Both the position numbers and the translations under genes were made by a program. This document shows, piece by piece, positions 18,397 through 26,375 of a stretch of 64,000 nucleotides of DNA (positions are counted from its first letter, which is position 1; every line of letters begins with the position of its first letter). The stretch comes from Bradyrhizobium hereditatis (lineage in GTDB: Bacteria > Pseudomonadota > Alphaproteobacteria > Rhizobiales > Xanthobacteraceae). Where the stretch lies: positions 124,001 to 188,000 of the forward strand of contig NZ_JAGKJK010000012.1 in assembly GCF_020329435.1 (NCBI RefSeq), given 5' to 3'. The notes below the pieces were generated by a model. The model was not told the DNA's origin and searched no databases. It worked only from the letters and a program-made list of their open reading frames with translations.

Positions 18397-18690
18397 TCAC
18401 GCCGCCCTCGCCCTCCCGCGCGGCAGACCTGCCCGCGCCAGACCACCACAGAGCGCCTCACCTGGCATTTCCGATTTGAGGATCTCGCGCACCGCGACCA
18501 ACTTCTCGATATCGATGCCGGTGGCAAATCCCTTGCTCTCGCACAGGAACACCAGATCCTCGAACACGACATTCCGGTCGCGCCGGGCGCGAACGGGCAG
18601 CCGCCGAAGCCGCCGAACGATCCATCGAGCACGCGCGCGCCGGCCGGCAGGCTCTTGCCGAAGCCCGTGCACGTATCTACCTCTCGCGCG
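18397..18690 (-). pseudogene. C-terminal remnant of hydroxymethylglutaryl-CoA lyase
   Basis: Minus-strand frames read GFGKSLPAGARVLDGSFGGF, then GGCPFAPGATG, then after a one-base shift VVFEDLVFLCESKGFATGID and IEKLVAVREIL. This is the HMG-CoA lyase C-terminus, including the GLGGCPY-like catalytic-cysteine signature. The break lies near 18571-18580, where one A appears to have been lost from GGAAAT. The upstream two-thirds of the gene is absent, so it is a dead fragment. HMG-CoA lyase acts in leucine catabolism. Confidence 0.75.
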
Positions 18691-18718
18691 AGAGTCTGTT
18701 CACAAGGGTAGAACCGTC

Positions 18719-19465
18719 ATGTTGGACGCCGCCGTCAAGGCGCTTTCGCAGATCCTGTCGCCGCCGATGCGCACCATCCTGTGGCGCTCGATCGGGCTGG
18801 CACTGGTGCTGATCACGGTGCTGGCGATCGGGTTGCAGCGGCTGCTGAGCTGGTTTGCAGACTATGGCGAGGGCTGGGCCGAGGCGATGCTCGGGCCGGG
18901 CTTTCACACCTCACTCCACATCCTGTCCTGGATCATATCGATCGCGGCCGGGCTTGGCGTCGTCCTCGGCGGCATCTTCCTGATGCCCGCGGTCACTTCG
19001 CTGGTCGCGAGCATCTTCGTCGACGACGTCGCCGAGCATGTCGAGCGCGAACATTATCCGGCAGAGCGTCCCGGCGACGCGCTGCCGCTCGGCATCTCGA
19101 TTCCCGAGGGCATCAAGACAGCGCTGCTGGCGATCCTGGTCTATCTAATCGCCCTGCCCTTCGTGCTGTTCGCCGGCGCGGGCTTTATCATCTTCTTCAT
19201 CGCCGCCGCCTGGCTATTGGGGCGTGAATATTTCGAGCTGGCGGCAATGCGCTTCCGCTCGCCGGCTGAAGCCAAGGCAATGCGCCGGGATCATGCGGCG
19301 ACCGTGTTCACTGCAGGTCTATTCATCGCAGCCTTCGTGGCGATCCCGATCGTCAACCTGGCGACGCCGGTGTTCGGCATGGCGTTCATGGTCCACATGC
19401 ACAAGCGATTATCGGGCCCACGTCCGGAGCTGATCGAGCCGGCGAAGAAGATGCCGGTGACCTAA
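18719..19465 (+). CDS. EI24/CysZ-like membrane protein
   Basis: A 248-residue protein with about four to six transmembrane segments (near 22-45, 65-95, 140-175 and 205-230). Its layout, with LIALPFVLFAGAGFIIFFIAA and LLGREYFELAAMRF, matches the EI24 domain (CysZ family). CysZ transports sulfate, but many rhizobial EI24 proteins have no assigned substrate. The ATG at 18719 follows an AAGGG. The stretch upstream is occupied by the lyase remnant and a repeat, so its promoter must lie within or next to them. Confidence 0.82.
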   Translation: MLDAAVKALSQILSPPMRTILWRSIGLALVLITVLAIGLQRLLSWFADYGEGWAEAMLGPGFHTSLHILSWIISIAAGLGVVLGGIFLMPAVTSLVASIFVDDVAEHVEREHYPAERPGDALPLGISIPEGIKTALLAILVYLIALPFVLFAGAGFIIFFIAAAWLLGREYFELAAMRFRSPAEAKAMRRDHAATVFTAGLFIAAFVAIPIVNLATPVFGMAFMVHMHKRLSGPRPELIEPAKKMPVT

Positions 19466-19516
19466 CATGGTGAGGAGTGCGTCTTCGCGCGTCTCGAAAC
19501 CCTGAAGCCCGCGGCC

Positions 19517-19553
19517 CATCCTTCGAGAGGCCGCTTCGCGGCTCCTCAGGATG
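19517..19553 (+). repeat. short palindromic repeat
   Basis: CATCCTTCGAG at one end and CTCCTCAGGATG at the other frame an inner GCCGCTTCGCGGC hairpin. It is a dispersed-repeat type, in the gap between two convergent genes. Confidence 0.6.
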
Positions 19554-19579
19554 ACGGCGGAGCAAGCGGCCAGAAAGCC

Positions 19580-19662
19580 GTCATTGCGAGCGCAGCGAAG
19601 CAATCCACCTCGCCACGCGGGGATAGATGGATTGCTTCGTCGCTAACGCTCCTCGCAATGAC
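19580..19662 (+). repeat. palindromic repeat, GTCATTGCGAG type
   Basis: The left arm 19580-19607 (GTCATTGCGAGCGCAGCGAA...) and right arm 19628-19662 (ending CTCGCAATGAC) form an imperfect inverted repeat. A second member of this family is at 54152-54231. Confidence 0.75.
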
Positions 19663-19683
19663 GGGCATTGCGCCCCGCATCCC

Positions 19684-20445
19684 TCACACCGTCTTCTCCG
19701 GCCAGCGGCAGAGATCGTTGATCAAACAAACCTCGCAACGCGGCTTGCGCGCCAAGCAGGTGTAGCGCCCGTGCAGGATCAGCCAGTGATGGGCGTGCCG
19801 CATGAATTCCGACGGAATCACCTTCTCCAGCCCACGCTCGACCTCGAGCGGCGTGTTGCCGCGCGCGAGTCCCGTACGGTTGCCGACCCGGAACACGTGT
19901 GTATCCACCGCCATCGTATGCTCGCCATAGGCCATGTTGAGCACGACATTGGCGGTCTTGCGCCCGGCGCCGGGCAACGACTCGATTTCGGCGCGGGTGC
20001 GCGGCACCTCGCCGCCGAACTCGTCGATCAGCTTCTGCGATAGCGCGATGACGTTCTTGGCCTTGTTGCGGTAGAGCCCGATGGTTCTGATGTAGTCGCG
20101 CAGCTTCTCTTCGCCGAGCGCGAGCATCTTCTGCGGCGTATCAGCGACCGCAAATAGCGTACGCGTCGCCTTGTTGACACCGGCGTCGGTCGCCTGCGCC
20201 GACAGCACCACGGCGACCAGGAGCGTATAGGGGTTGAGATGTTCCAGCTCGCCCTTCGGCTCGGGATTGGCCTTGCGAAACCGGCTGAATGCCTCGTGGA
20301 TCTCTGCCGGGGTCCATGGCTTTGGAGATTTGGCCGATTTCCTCGCGGGCTTCGGCGCTGCCTTGGCGGCCTTCTTTGCCGCTTTCTTCGGCACGGATGG
20401 AACGCCGGCTTTTTTGGCGCTGACGGAACGGGTGATTTTGGCCAT
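19684..20445 (-). CDS. nth: endonuclease III
   Basis: A 253-residue DNA glycosylase/AP lyase that removes oxidised pyrimidines. The core has LLVAVVLSAQATDAGVN, the helix-hairpin-helix LPGAGRKTANVVL with the catalytic Lys, AVDTHVFRVGNRTGLA with the catalytic Asp, and the [4Fe-4S] cysteines CLARKPRCEVCLINDLC. It has an N-terminal extension of about 45 residues rich in Lys, Ala and Pro that the short E. coli protein lacks. Only 22 bases separate its ATG from the divergent gene. Confidence 0.93.
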   Translation of the reverse strand: MAKITRSVSAKKAGVPSVPKKAAKKAAKAAPKPARKSAKSPKPWTPAEIHEAFSRFRKANPEPKGELEHLNPYTLLVAVVLSAQATDAGVNKATRTLFAVADTPQKMLALGEEKLRDYIRTIGLYRNKAKNVIALSQKLIDEFGGEVPRTRAEIESLPGAGRKTANVVLNMAYGEHTMAVDTHVFRVGNRTGLARGNTPLEVERGLEKVIPSEFMRHAHHWLILHGRYTCLARKPRCEVCLINDLCRWPEKTV

Positions 20446-20467
20446 GATCGGGATATACTGATACGCG

Positions 20468-20989
20468 ATGACCGCAAGCAACGACTTTGATCCGACGCTG
20501 GACCAGCCGACGCTGTTTTCGGCGCGGGTGACGCCGCATCGCTCCCTCAACCGCACCGGCTTTCTGGTGCTGATGGGCTTTATCTGCGCGGTGAGTTTTG
20601 TGGCCGGCGTCGCCTTCCTGATGATGGGCGCTTGGCCGGTGCTCGGCTTTTTCGGCCTCGACGCACTGGTGATCTACTGGGCGTTCAAGGTCAATTTTCG
20701 CAGTGCCGATGCCACCGAGGACATCCTGGTGACACCGTCGGAATTGCGGGTGCGGCGGGTCAGCCATCGCGGCCATCTGATCGAATGGTCGTCCAATCCG
20801 CTCTGGGTGCAGCTCGAACAGACCGGCGATCCGGAGTTCGGCATCGAGCATCTCTACCTGGTATCCCGCGGCCGCCGGGTTTCCATCGGCCACGTCCTTG
20901 GACCGGATGAAAAGGCCAGTTTTGCCAAAGCCTTACTAGCCGCGCTGCAAACCGCCAAACGGGGCGTCACCTACAACCCGGTTAATTGA
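20468..20989 (+). CDS. DUF2244 membrane protein
   Basis: A 173-residue protein of the DUF2244 family. SARVTPHRSLNRTGFLVLMG leads into two close transmembrane helices (about 30-73). A soluble C-terminal domain follows, with WSSNPLWVQLE, VSRGRRVSIG and HVLGPDEKASFAKAL. The function is unknown; in alphaproteobacteria the family is often found near nth or cytochrome oxidase genes. It is divergent from nth, and the two promoters must overlap. Confidence 0.85.
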   Translation: MTASNDFDPTLDQPTLFSARVTPHRSLNRTGFLVLMGFICAVSFVAGVAFLMMGAWPVLGFFGLDALVIYWAFKVNFRSADATEDILVTPSELRVRRVSHRGHLIEWSSNPLWVQLEQTGDPEFGIEHLYLVSRGRRVSIGHVLGPDEKASFAKALLAALQTAKRGVTYNPVN

Positions 20990-21042
20990 GCGTTGTCAGA
21001 AATCGGGTGGTTTGAGCCGCGCATGAGCCCTAAATCAGACCC

Positions 21043-21942
21043 ATGATGACACTCGCGATACATGACCAGCGCCTGGCCAAGCCGGGCCCGCAAAACACCG
21101 CGGCGCTGCGCGATTATGACTCAGTGCGCCGCGCGATTGCGTTCATCTCGGAGCATTGGCGCACGCAGCCGACCATCGAGGCGATGGCGGATGCCGCTGC
21201 CGTGACGCCGGATGAGCTGCACCATCTGTTCCGCCGCTGGGCCGGGCTGACGCCGAAGGCTTTTATGCAGGCGCTCACTCTCGATCATGCCAAGAGCCTG
21301 TTGCGCGATTCCGCCAGCGTGCTCGATGCCGCGCTCGATTCCGGGCTGTCAGGCCCGGGCCGGCTGCACGACCTCTTCGTCACCCATGAAGCGATGTCGC
21401 CGGGCGAATGGAAGAACGGCGGCGCCGGTATGACGCTGCGCTACGGCTTCCATGCCTCGCCGTTCGGCACCGCGATCGTGATCGCCAGCGACCGCGGCCT
21501 TGCCGGCCTCGCCTTCGCCGACCCCGGCGAGGAGCCGATCGCGTTTGCCGACATGAAGCGGCGCTGGCCGAACGCGACCTATGTCGAAGACCATGACGGC
21601 ACGGCAGGGCTCGCGCAGCGCATCTTCGATACGCGCTTGTGGCGGCCGGACCAGCCGCTTCGCGTCGTCCTGATCGGCACCGACTTCGAAGTGCGGGTAT
21701 GGGAGACGCTGCTCAAGATCCCGATGGGTCGCGCGGTCTGCTATTCCGACATCGCCAACAAGATCAAAAGCCCGAAGGCCTCGCGCGCGGTCGGCGCCGC
21801 TGTTGGACGCAACCCGGTGTCGTTCGTGGTGCCCTGCCATCGCGCGCTCGGCAAGGGCGGTGCGCTCACCGGCTATCACTGGGGCATCACGCGCAAGCAG
21901 GCGATGCTCGGCTGGGAGGCGGGGCAGGTCGGATTGCATTAG
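21043..21942 (+). CDS. AraC-type HTH fused to methylated-DNA--cysteine methyltransferase (Ada-like)
   Basis: A 299-residue protein. An AraC-type DNA-binding domain (about 25-120) is followed by an Ogt/MGMT domain with the active-site PCHRALGKGGALTGYHWG (Cys in PCHR). This fold removes O6-alkyl groups from guanine by irreversible transfer to the Cys. The N-terminal Ada domain that senses methyl-phosphotriesters through a four-Cys zinc site is missing, so how the HTH part is switched is unclear. An ATG at 21046 is an alternative start. Confidence 0.88.
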   Translation: MMTLAIHDQRLAKPGPQNTAALRDYDSVRRAIAFISEHWRTQPTIEAMADAAAVTPDELHHLFRRWAGLTPKAFMQALTLDHAKSLLRDSASVLDAALDSGLSGPGRLHDLFVTHEAMSPGEWKNGGAGMTLRYGFHASPFGTAIVIASDRGLAGLAFADPGEEPIAFADMKRRWPNATYVEDHDGTAGLAQRIFDTRLWRPDQPLRVVLIGTDFEVRVWETLLKIPMGRAVCYSDIANKIKSPKASRAVGAAVGRNPVSFVVPCHRALGKGGALTGYHWGITRKQAMLGWEAGQVGLH

Positions 21943-21958
21943 AGCGCGCATCTCGTGC

Positions 21959-22031
21959 GATGGGTAGAGCGCAGCGAAACCCATCATTCCTTGCGCGGAG
22001 CCATGATGGGTATCGCTGCGCTCCACCCATC
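21959..22031 (+). repeat. palindromic repeat, GATGGGTAGAGC type
   Basis: The arms 21959-21985 and 22005-22031 both begin GATGGGTA and end ACCCATC, with related GCGCAGCG and CGCTGCGC centres. It lies between the convergent Ada-like gene and gpmA. Confidence 0.7.
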
Positions 22032-22054
22032 CTACGAATCCTGCGCGACCGAAA

Positions 22055-22678
22055 TCACGCCGCGAGATCAATCTTCGTCGCCACCGTCGAATCCGCATTG
22101 AGCCGGTAAATCACCGGCACACCCGTCGCCAGCTCGCGCTTCAAGATCTGCTCGGGCGTCAGCTTCTCCAGCACCATGATCAGCGCGCGCAGCGAATTGC
22201 CGTGAGCGGCGATCAGCGTGCGCTGTCCACGCAGCACGCCGGGCAGAATCTCCTGCACGTAATAGGGCAGCGCACGCGCCAGCGTATCCTTCAGGCTCTC
22301 GCCGCCGGGCGGCGGCACGTCATAGGAGCGGCGCCAGATCAGCACCTGGTCTTCGCCCCATTTCTTGCGGGCATCATCCTTGTTGAGGCCGGAGAGATCG
22401 CCATAATCACGCTCATTGAGCGCGAGATTTTTGGTCGTCGGCAGTCCCGTTTGACCGATCTCGGCGAGCATCAGCTTCAGCGTATGTTGGGCGCGCGTCA
22501 GGTCGGAGGTGAAGGCCACATCGAACGTCAGCCCCTGCGCCTTCAGTTTGCGGCCGGCTTCCTTGGCCTCCGCAATGCCCAGTTCGGTGAGATCAGGGTC
22601 CTTCCACCCCGTGAACAGGTTCTTCAAATTCCATTCGCTCTGCCCGTGGCGCACGAGCACAAGAAGACGTTCGCTCAT
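22055..22678 (-). CDS. gpmA: 2,3-bisphosphoglycerate-dependent phosphoglycerate mutase
   Basis: A 207-residue histidine-phosphatase-superfamily enzyme that interconverts 3- and 2-phosphoglycerate in glycolysis. [12 protein letters not shown] carries the phosphorylated His, and [13 protein letters not shown] the second catalytic His. [15 protein letters not shown] and [16 protein letters not shown] are typical of GpmA. It is shorter than the enterobacterial protein (about 250) because the C-terminal tail is reduced, as is common in rhizobia. It lies just downstream of dapB on the same strand. Confidence 0.95.
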   Translation of the reverse strand: MSERLLVLVRHGQSEWNLKNLFTGWKDPDLTELGIAEAKEAGRKLKAQGLTFDVAFTSDLTRAQHTLKLMLAEIGQTGLPTTKNLALNERDYGDLSGLNKDDARKKWGEDQVLIWRRSYDVPPPGGESLKDTLARALPYYVQEILPGVLRGQRTLIAAHGNSLRALIMVLEKLTPEQILKRELATGVPVIYRLNADSTVATKIDLAA

Positions 22679-22705
22679 TGTTGGGATTTTCCGTTCGTTC
22701 GATTC

Positions 22706-23521
22706 TCAGAAGTCGGCAAGCCCCAGCACGTCGGCCATCGTGTAGAAGCCCGGCTGCTGGCCGTGCGCCCATAGCGCGGCCTTGACCGCACCTTGCGCGA
22801 ACATGGTCCGGTCTTCGGCGCGGTGGGTGAATTCAATGCGCTCCATGGGACCGGCGAAGATCACGGAGTGATCGCCGGTGACGGTGCCGCCGCGCAGCGC
22901 GGCAAAGCCGATATCGCCGGGCCGCCGCGCCCCGGTATGCCCGTCACGGCCACGTGCCGAGCGGGCATGCAGGTCGATGCCGCGGCCGGCTGCAGCGGCC
23001 TCACCAAGCAGGAAGGCGGTGCCCGACGGCGCGTCGATCTTGGCCTTGTGATGCATCTCGACGATTTCGATGTCGAAGCTTTCGTCGAGCGATTGCGCCA
23101 CGCGCTTGACCACCGCAGCGAGCAGGTTGACCCCGAGACTCATATTGCCGGACTGCACCACCTTCGCACGCGTGGTGACGCTCTTTATCACCGCCATGTC
23201 CGAGATCGACAGGCCAGTGGTTCCGATGATGTGCACGAGCCCGCGCTGGGCGGCGATCGCGACATTGGCGATGGTGGCGGCCGGCACGGTAAAATCGACA
23301 ATACCGTCGGCATCGGCCGATAGCGCCCAGAGGTCGGCGGAGAGTTTGATGCCATTTTCAGGCAGGCCCGCGAGCACGCCAGAATCCTTGCCCAGGAGTT
23401 CCGAACCCGGCGCTTCCAACGCGCCGGTCAGGACGGCGCCGGGCGTCTCGGAAATGACGCGCACCAGCGCGCGGCCCATCCGGCCGCCGGCCCCCGCAAC
23501 GATCAATCGCATATCGGCCAT
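22706..23521 (-). CDS. dapB: 4-hydroxy-tetrahydrodipicolinate reductase
   Basis: A 271-residue NAD(P)H-dependent enzyme of the diaminopimelate/lysine pathway. The Rossmann motif is [14 protein letters not shown]. The active-site signature is [15 protein letters not shown], with the catalytic His and Lys. [10 protein letters not shown] and [18 protein letters not shown] match the conserved second half. The gene ends 27 bases before gpmA begins, so the two are likely co-transcribed. Confidence 0.96.
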   Translation of the reverse strand: MADMRLIVAGAGGRMGRALVRVISETPGAVLTGALEAPGSELLGKDSGVLAGLPENGIKLSADLWALSADADGIVDFTVPAATIANVAIAAQRGLVHIIGTTGLSISDMAVIKSVTTRAKVVQSGNMSLGVNLLAAVVKRVAQSLDESFDIEIVEMHHKAKIDAPSGTAFLLGEAAAAGRGIDLHARSARGRDGHTGARRPGDIGFAALRGGTVTGDHSVIFAGPMERIEFTHRAEDRTMFAQGAVKAALWAHGQQPGFYTMADVLGLADF

Positions 23522-23778
23522 GGCTTCACCTCTTCACGCCCTATAGCGGGATGAGGCCGTTCCGGCAACCAATCATGAGCTTCGGGGCTCCGGGCGCGAG
23601 GCGTATCCCGGCTAGGGACGAGAACACGCAGGACGGCATCCCGTACCGCGCTCGATCCCGCCGCGAGCGGCATCTACGGCCCCGAAGGGCGGCTCCGGTT
23701 GCGGCTAAAAAGTAGATCCCAGATTCCCGCTACAGAACGACGTGGCCGTCGTCCGGAGATCATCGCGAAACCGGTGCA
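23522..23778. other. non-coding gap
   Basis: No convincing gene, hairpin or repeat was seen in these 257 bases between dapB and the LuxR-type regulator. The dapB promoter should lie at its left end. Confidence 0.4.
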
Positions 23779-25011
23779 TCAGTCCGGTGGACGCTTATCT
23801 ACCGCATCGAGCAGCCGGCAATCCGACGATGCCACGCCGACGGCCTTCTCACGCCTGCCGGCGCCGAACGGAGATTGCGTGAGATGATAGAGCAGAAAGA
23901 ACTCCGCCTGCCGATTAATTCCCAATTTCAGCATGATACGCTTGGTGTAAGTTCTTACGGTCGCCTCTGTTAACCGAAGCTCAGCCCCGATATCACGTGG
24001 ACACTGGAACTGAAGAATCCGGGCGACGATCCTCTCCTCGGCCCAATTCAAGCCGAAGGCGGCCGCAATACGGTGCGCGCCCAGCGCTTCATCGAATTGC
24101 GGGACGATCACCAACGCTTTTCCCGTGTCCCAATCCGTTGGTGCAGCCCCGATCTTGGCGAAGGCAAATTGCTGACGCTCTGTCGAGAGAGGCACCGTTG
24201 TGTTCAGCCGGACCTCACCGGGCCGCCGAACCAACGCCTCACGGATTGCTTCCTTCAAGCTCCCGGTGACCGGTCCGCTAGGCCCCGCCAGCCTGCCACC
24301 ATCTACCTTGAGAAGCTCGCCTTTTGCCAACAGCGTCGCTCGGCCGCAGCGATTGACCTCATGGACGTGCAGACTCTCGTCCACGATGAACGCAGGCGAA
24401 GCCAGTTTCTCCAGCCATATTTCTGCGTCCGGATGTCGATGAGGTGAACGTTGCGCGAGGGAATGAGCCGTCTCCCAAACCGTGCGCACCGCGCGCGCGA
24501 GAGCAGGAATTTCGGCTCGAACGAGCGCGGCCCGCCGCCATCCCGCTACAAATACCACAGTCGATCTGTCGCGCGTGGCAAACCGGCCAATCACGGAATG
24601 ACTGCCCGCTTCTGGCTCGGAGCCGATCAATCTTCGCACAAAGGTCGTGCGCGCGTTGACTGGTTCGAGAAGTGAGCAGTCCGCACCGGCACCCTTGCGG
24701 GCAATTCGAGCGACGGTCATGGTGCATGACGGATCGATTCCGGCGTGACCGATTCGGACCTCCTTAAGCTCCGATCCGTTCCTGTGAGACATGACCGCGA
24801 CGTAGCAACTGGCGCAATCGAAAAGCTCGGCAACAGCCTTGCCGAAATATTCCATTGCGCTCTGGTGTGGATCTTGCTTCGCAATCCCCGCTATCTCAGG
24901 ATCATCGGTGTTCTGATGAGGCACCTCGCCCACAGCGTTACTGATGTGAAGTCGGCCCTGCCTCGAGGGCAGTGGCTTGGTATTCCCATGCATGGGCGCC
25001 TCCCGCAACAA
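23779..25011 (-). CDS. LuxR-type helix-turn-helix regulator of the RTX secretion operon
   Basis: A 410-residue protein (an ATG at 24993 is another start). The N-terminal 300 residues have no clear family but contain a sensor-like stretch (AELFDCASCYVAVMSHRNGS) and a PAS-like segment (ASPAFIVDESLHVHEVN). The last 75 residues are a LuxR/GerE HTH: LNWAEERIVARILQFQ, then LRLTEATVRTYTKRIMLKLG. It lies 26 bases after the HlyD-family gene on the same strand and closes the operon. Control of that operon is inferred from position. Confidence 0.72.
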   Translation of the reverse strand: MLREAPMHGNTKPLPSRQGRLHISNAVGEVPHQNTDDPEIAGIAKQDPHQSAMEYFGKAVAELFDCASCYVAVMSHRNGSELKEVRIGHAGIDPSCTMTVARIARKGAGADCSLLEPVNARTTFVRRLIGSEPEAGSHSVIGRFATRDRSTVVFVAGWRRAALVRAEIPALARAVRTVWETAHSLAQRSPHRHPDAEIWLEKLASPAFIVDESLHVHEVNRCGRATLLAKGELLKVDGGRLAGPSGPVTGSLKEAIREALVRRPGEVRLNTTVPLSTERQQFAFAKIGAAPTDWDTGKALVIVPQFDEALGAHRIAAAFGLNWAEERIVARILQFQCPRDIGAELRLTEATVRTYTKRIMLKLGINRQAEFFLLYHLTQSPFGAGRREKAVGVASSDCRLLDAVDKRPPD

Positions 25012-25037
25012 GATACACTCGGACTTCTGCCGACGGC

Positions 25038-26375
25038 TTAATGCTCCTTAAATGCGCGGTTTATGCGCAGTTCCATTGGCTGCAATAAATATGCGGCAAA
25101 GGTTCTTTCTCCGGTCTGTATGAATATCTCGACGGGCATCCCGGGCAATAAGGAAGAATGATACGCGGCGGTCGGCGCGTTGATATCAAGTTCCAGTTCC
25201 GCCATGTAAGACGTAACGCCAGTCTTGGCGTCAGTCAGCGCGTCTGCCGCCACGGCGACGACTTTTCCATCGAGCATGGGCCGACGACGGATATTCAACG
25301 CGTGAACTCGCACGCGCGCGGTTTGTCCGGCATAGACCTCTTCCCGATCTATTGGTTTCAATGCTGCCTCGATAACAAGGCGGTCCTCCGTCGGAACGAT
25401 TTCGAGGAGTGTTTCGCGGGGCGCAAGCACGGCTCTGAGATCGCGGCTGTTAAGGCCGACGATCTTTCCGCTCTCGGGAGCATACAGTTCAGAGCGGCCA
25501 AGTTGATCGCGCAAAGCGGCGATTCGATGCCGCAGATCTCCAATCTCCTCGCTCGCCGCATGGCGATGCTTCGCGACTTCCTGGTTTTGATTGAAGCCGA
25601 GCTGTCGACGCCTGTCTTCGAGCTCCGCCATTTTGCCTCGCATCTCCGCGACCGATGACGAGTTACGGGCAATCTGTCCGCTGGCTTCGGCTTCGGCTCG
25701 CTTCAAGGCCAACAAGCGTGGTTTTCGGGCGAGGCCCTTTGCCAGGAGATAACTTGTGTCAGCTATTTCCTCTCGCAACAACGTAAGTTGTTGCTCGACG
25801 CCCTTCGTGCTGCTTTCGAGGCCGCGGATGGAGTCCGTCAGTTGCAGCATCTGCTGATCGATCATCTTGCGCTCATTCTCGATCGCAGCCAGTCGCGCGG
25901 CAAACTCCGCCTCCTGGGTTTGCATGGCAATGCGCGCGGACCCATGGCTCGCGTTTTTCTTCAGTTCGTCAGGAAACGTGATCGATTCCGCCCCGGCCTC
26001 TTCCGCCGCCAGCCGCGCCTCCATCGCCAGAACAGAAAAGTATTTCGTCTCCAGCGAGCCTAGATTTGCTTCGATCTGAGTGGTGTCGAGCCGCGCGATG
26101 AGCTGGCCGGCCTTGACCTGATCATTTTCCCTGACGTGGATTGATTTTACTATTCCTCCCTCAAGATGCTGAACTGCCTTGCGCTTCGAATGAACCTTTA
26201 TGACACCCGGTGCCATAACCGCGCCGCGAAGCGGGACTGTCATCGCCCACACTCCAAAGCAGCAGAATTGCAGGACAAGCAGTACACATCCCCATCCGAT
26301 GATCCGCCGCATGTCGGATCGCGGCCGTTCCTTGCGGAAAACGGCGACTGCGCGATTTTGACGTCTTTCCGTCAT
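25038..26375 (-). CDS. type I secretion membrane-fusion protein (HlyD family)
   Basis: A 445-residue periplasmic adaptor. A short cytoplasmic N-terminus is followed by one transmembrane helix (about 25-47). The first lipoyl half reads GVIKVHSKRKAVQHLEGGIV. A long alpha-helical coiled coil spans about 115-290. The second lipoyl half is YAPESGKIVGLN, and the beta-barrel end contains LLPGMPVEIFIQTGERT. It links the inner-membrane ABC exporter to an outer-membrane TolC-like channel, for which there is no gene in this window. Its ATG overlaps the exporter stop (ATGA). Confidence 0.93.
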   Translation of the reverse strand: MTERRQNRAVAVFRKERPRSDMRRIIGWGCVLLVLQFCCFGVWAMTVPLRGAVMAPGVIKVHSKRKAVQHLEGGIVKSIHVRENDQVKAGQLIARLDTTQIEANLGSLETKYFSVLAMEARLAAEEAGAESITFPDELKKNASHGSARIAMQTQEAEFAARLAAIENERKMIDQQMLQLTDSIRGLESSTKGVEQQLTLLREEIADTSYLLAKGLARKPRLLALKRAEAEASGQIARNSSSVAEMRGKMAELEDRRRQLGFNQNQEVAKHRHAASEEIGDLRHRIAALRDQLGRSELYAPESGKIVGLNSRDLRAVLAPRETLLEIVPTEDRLVIEAALKPIDREEVYAGQTARVRVHALNIRRRPMLDGKVVAVAADALTDAKTGVTSYMAELELDINAPTAAYHSSLLPGMPVEIFIQTGERTFAAYLLQPMELRINRAFKEH

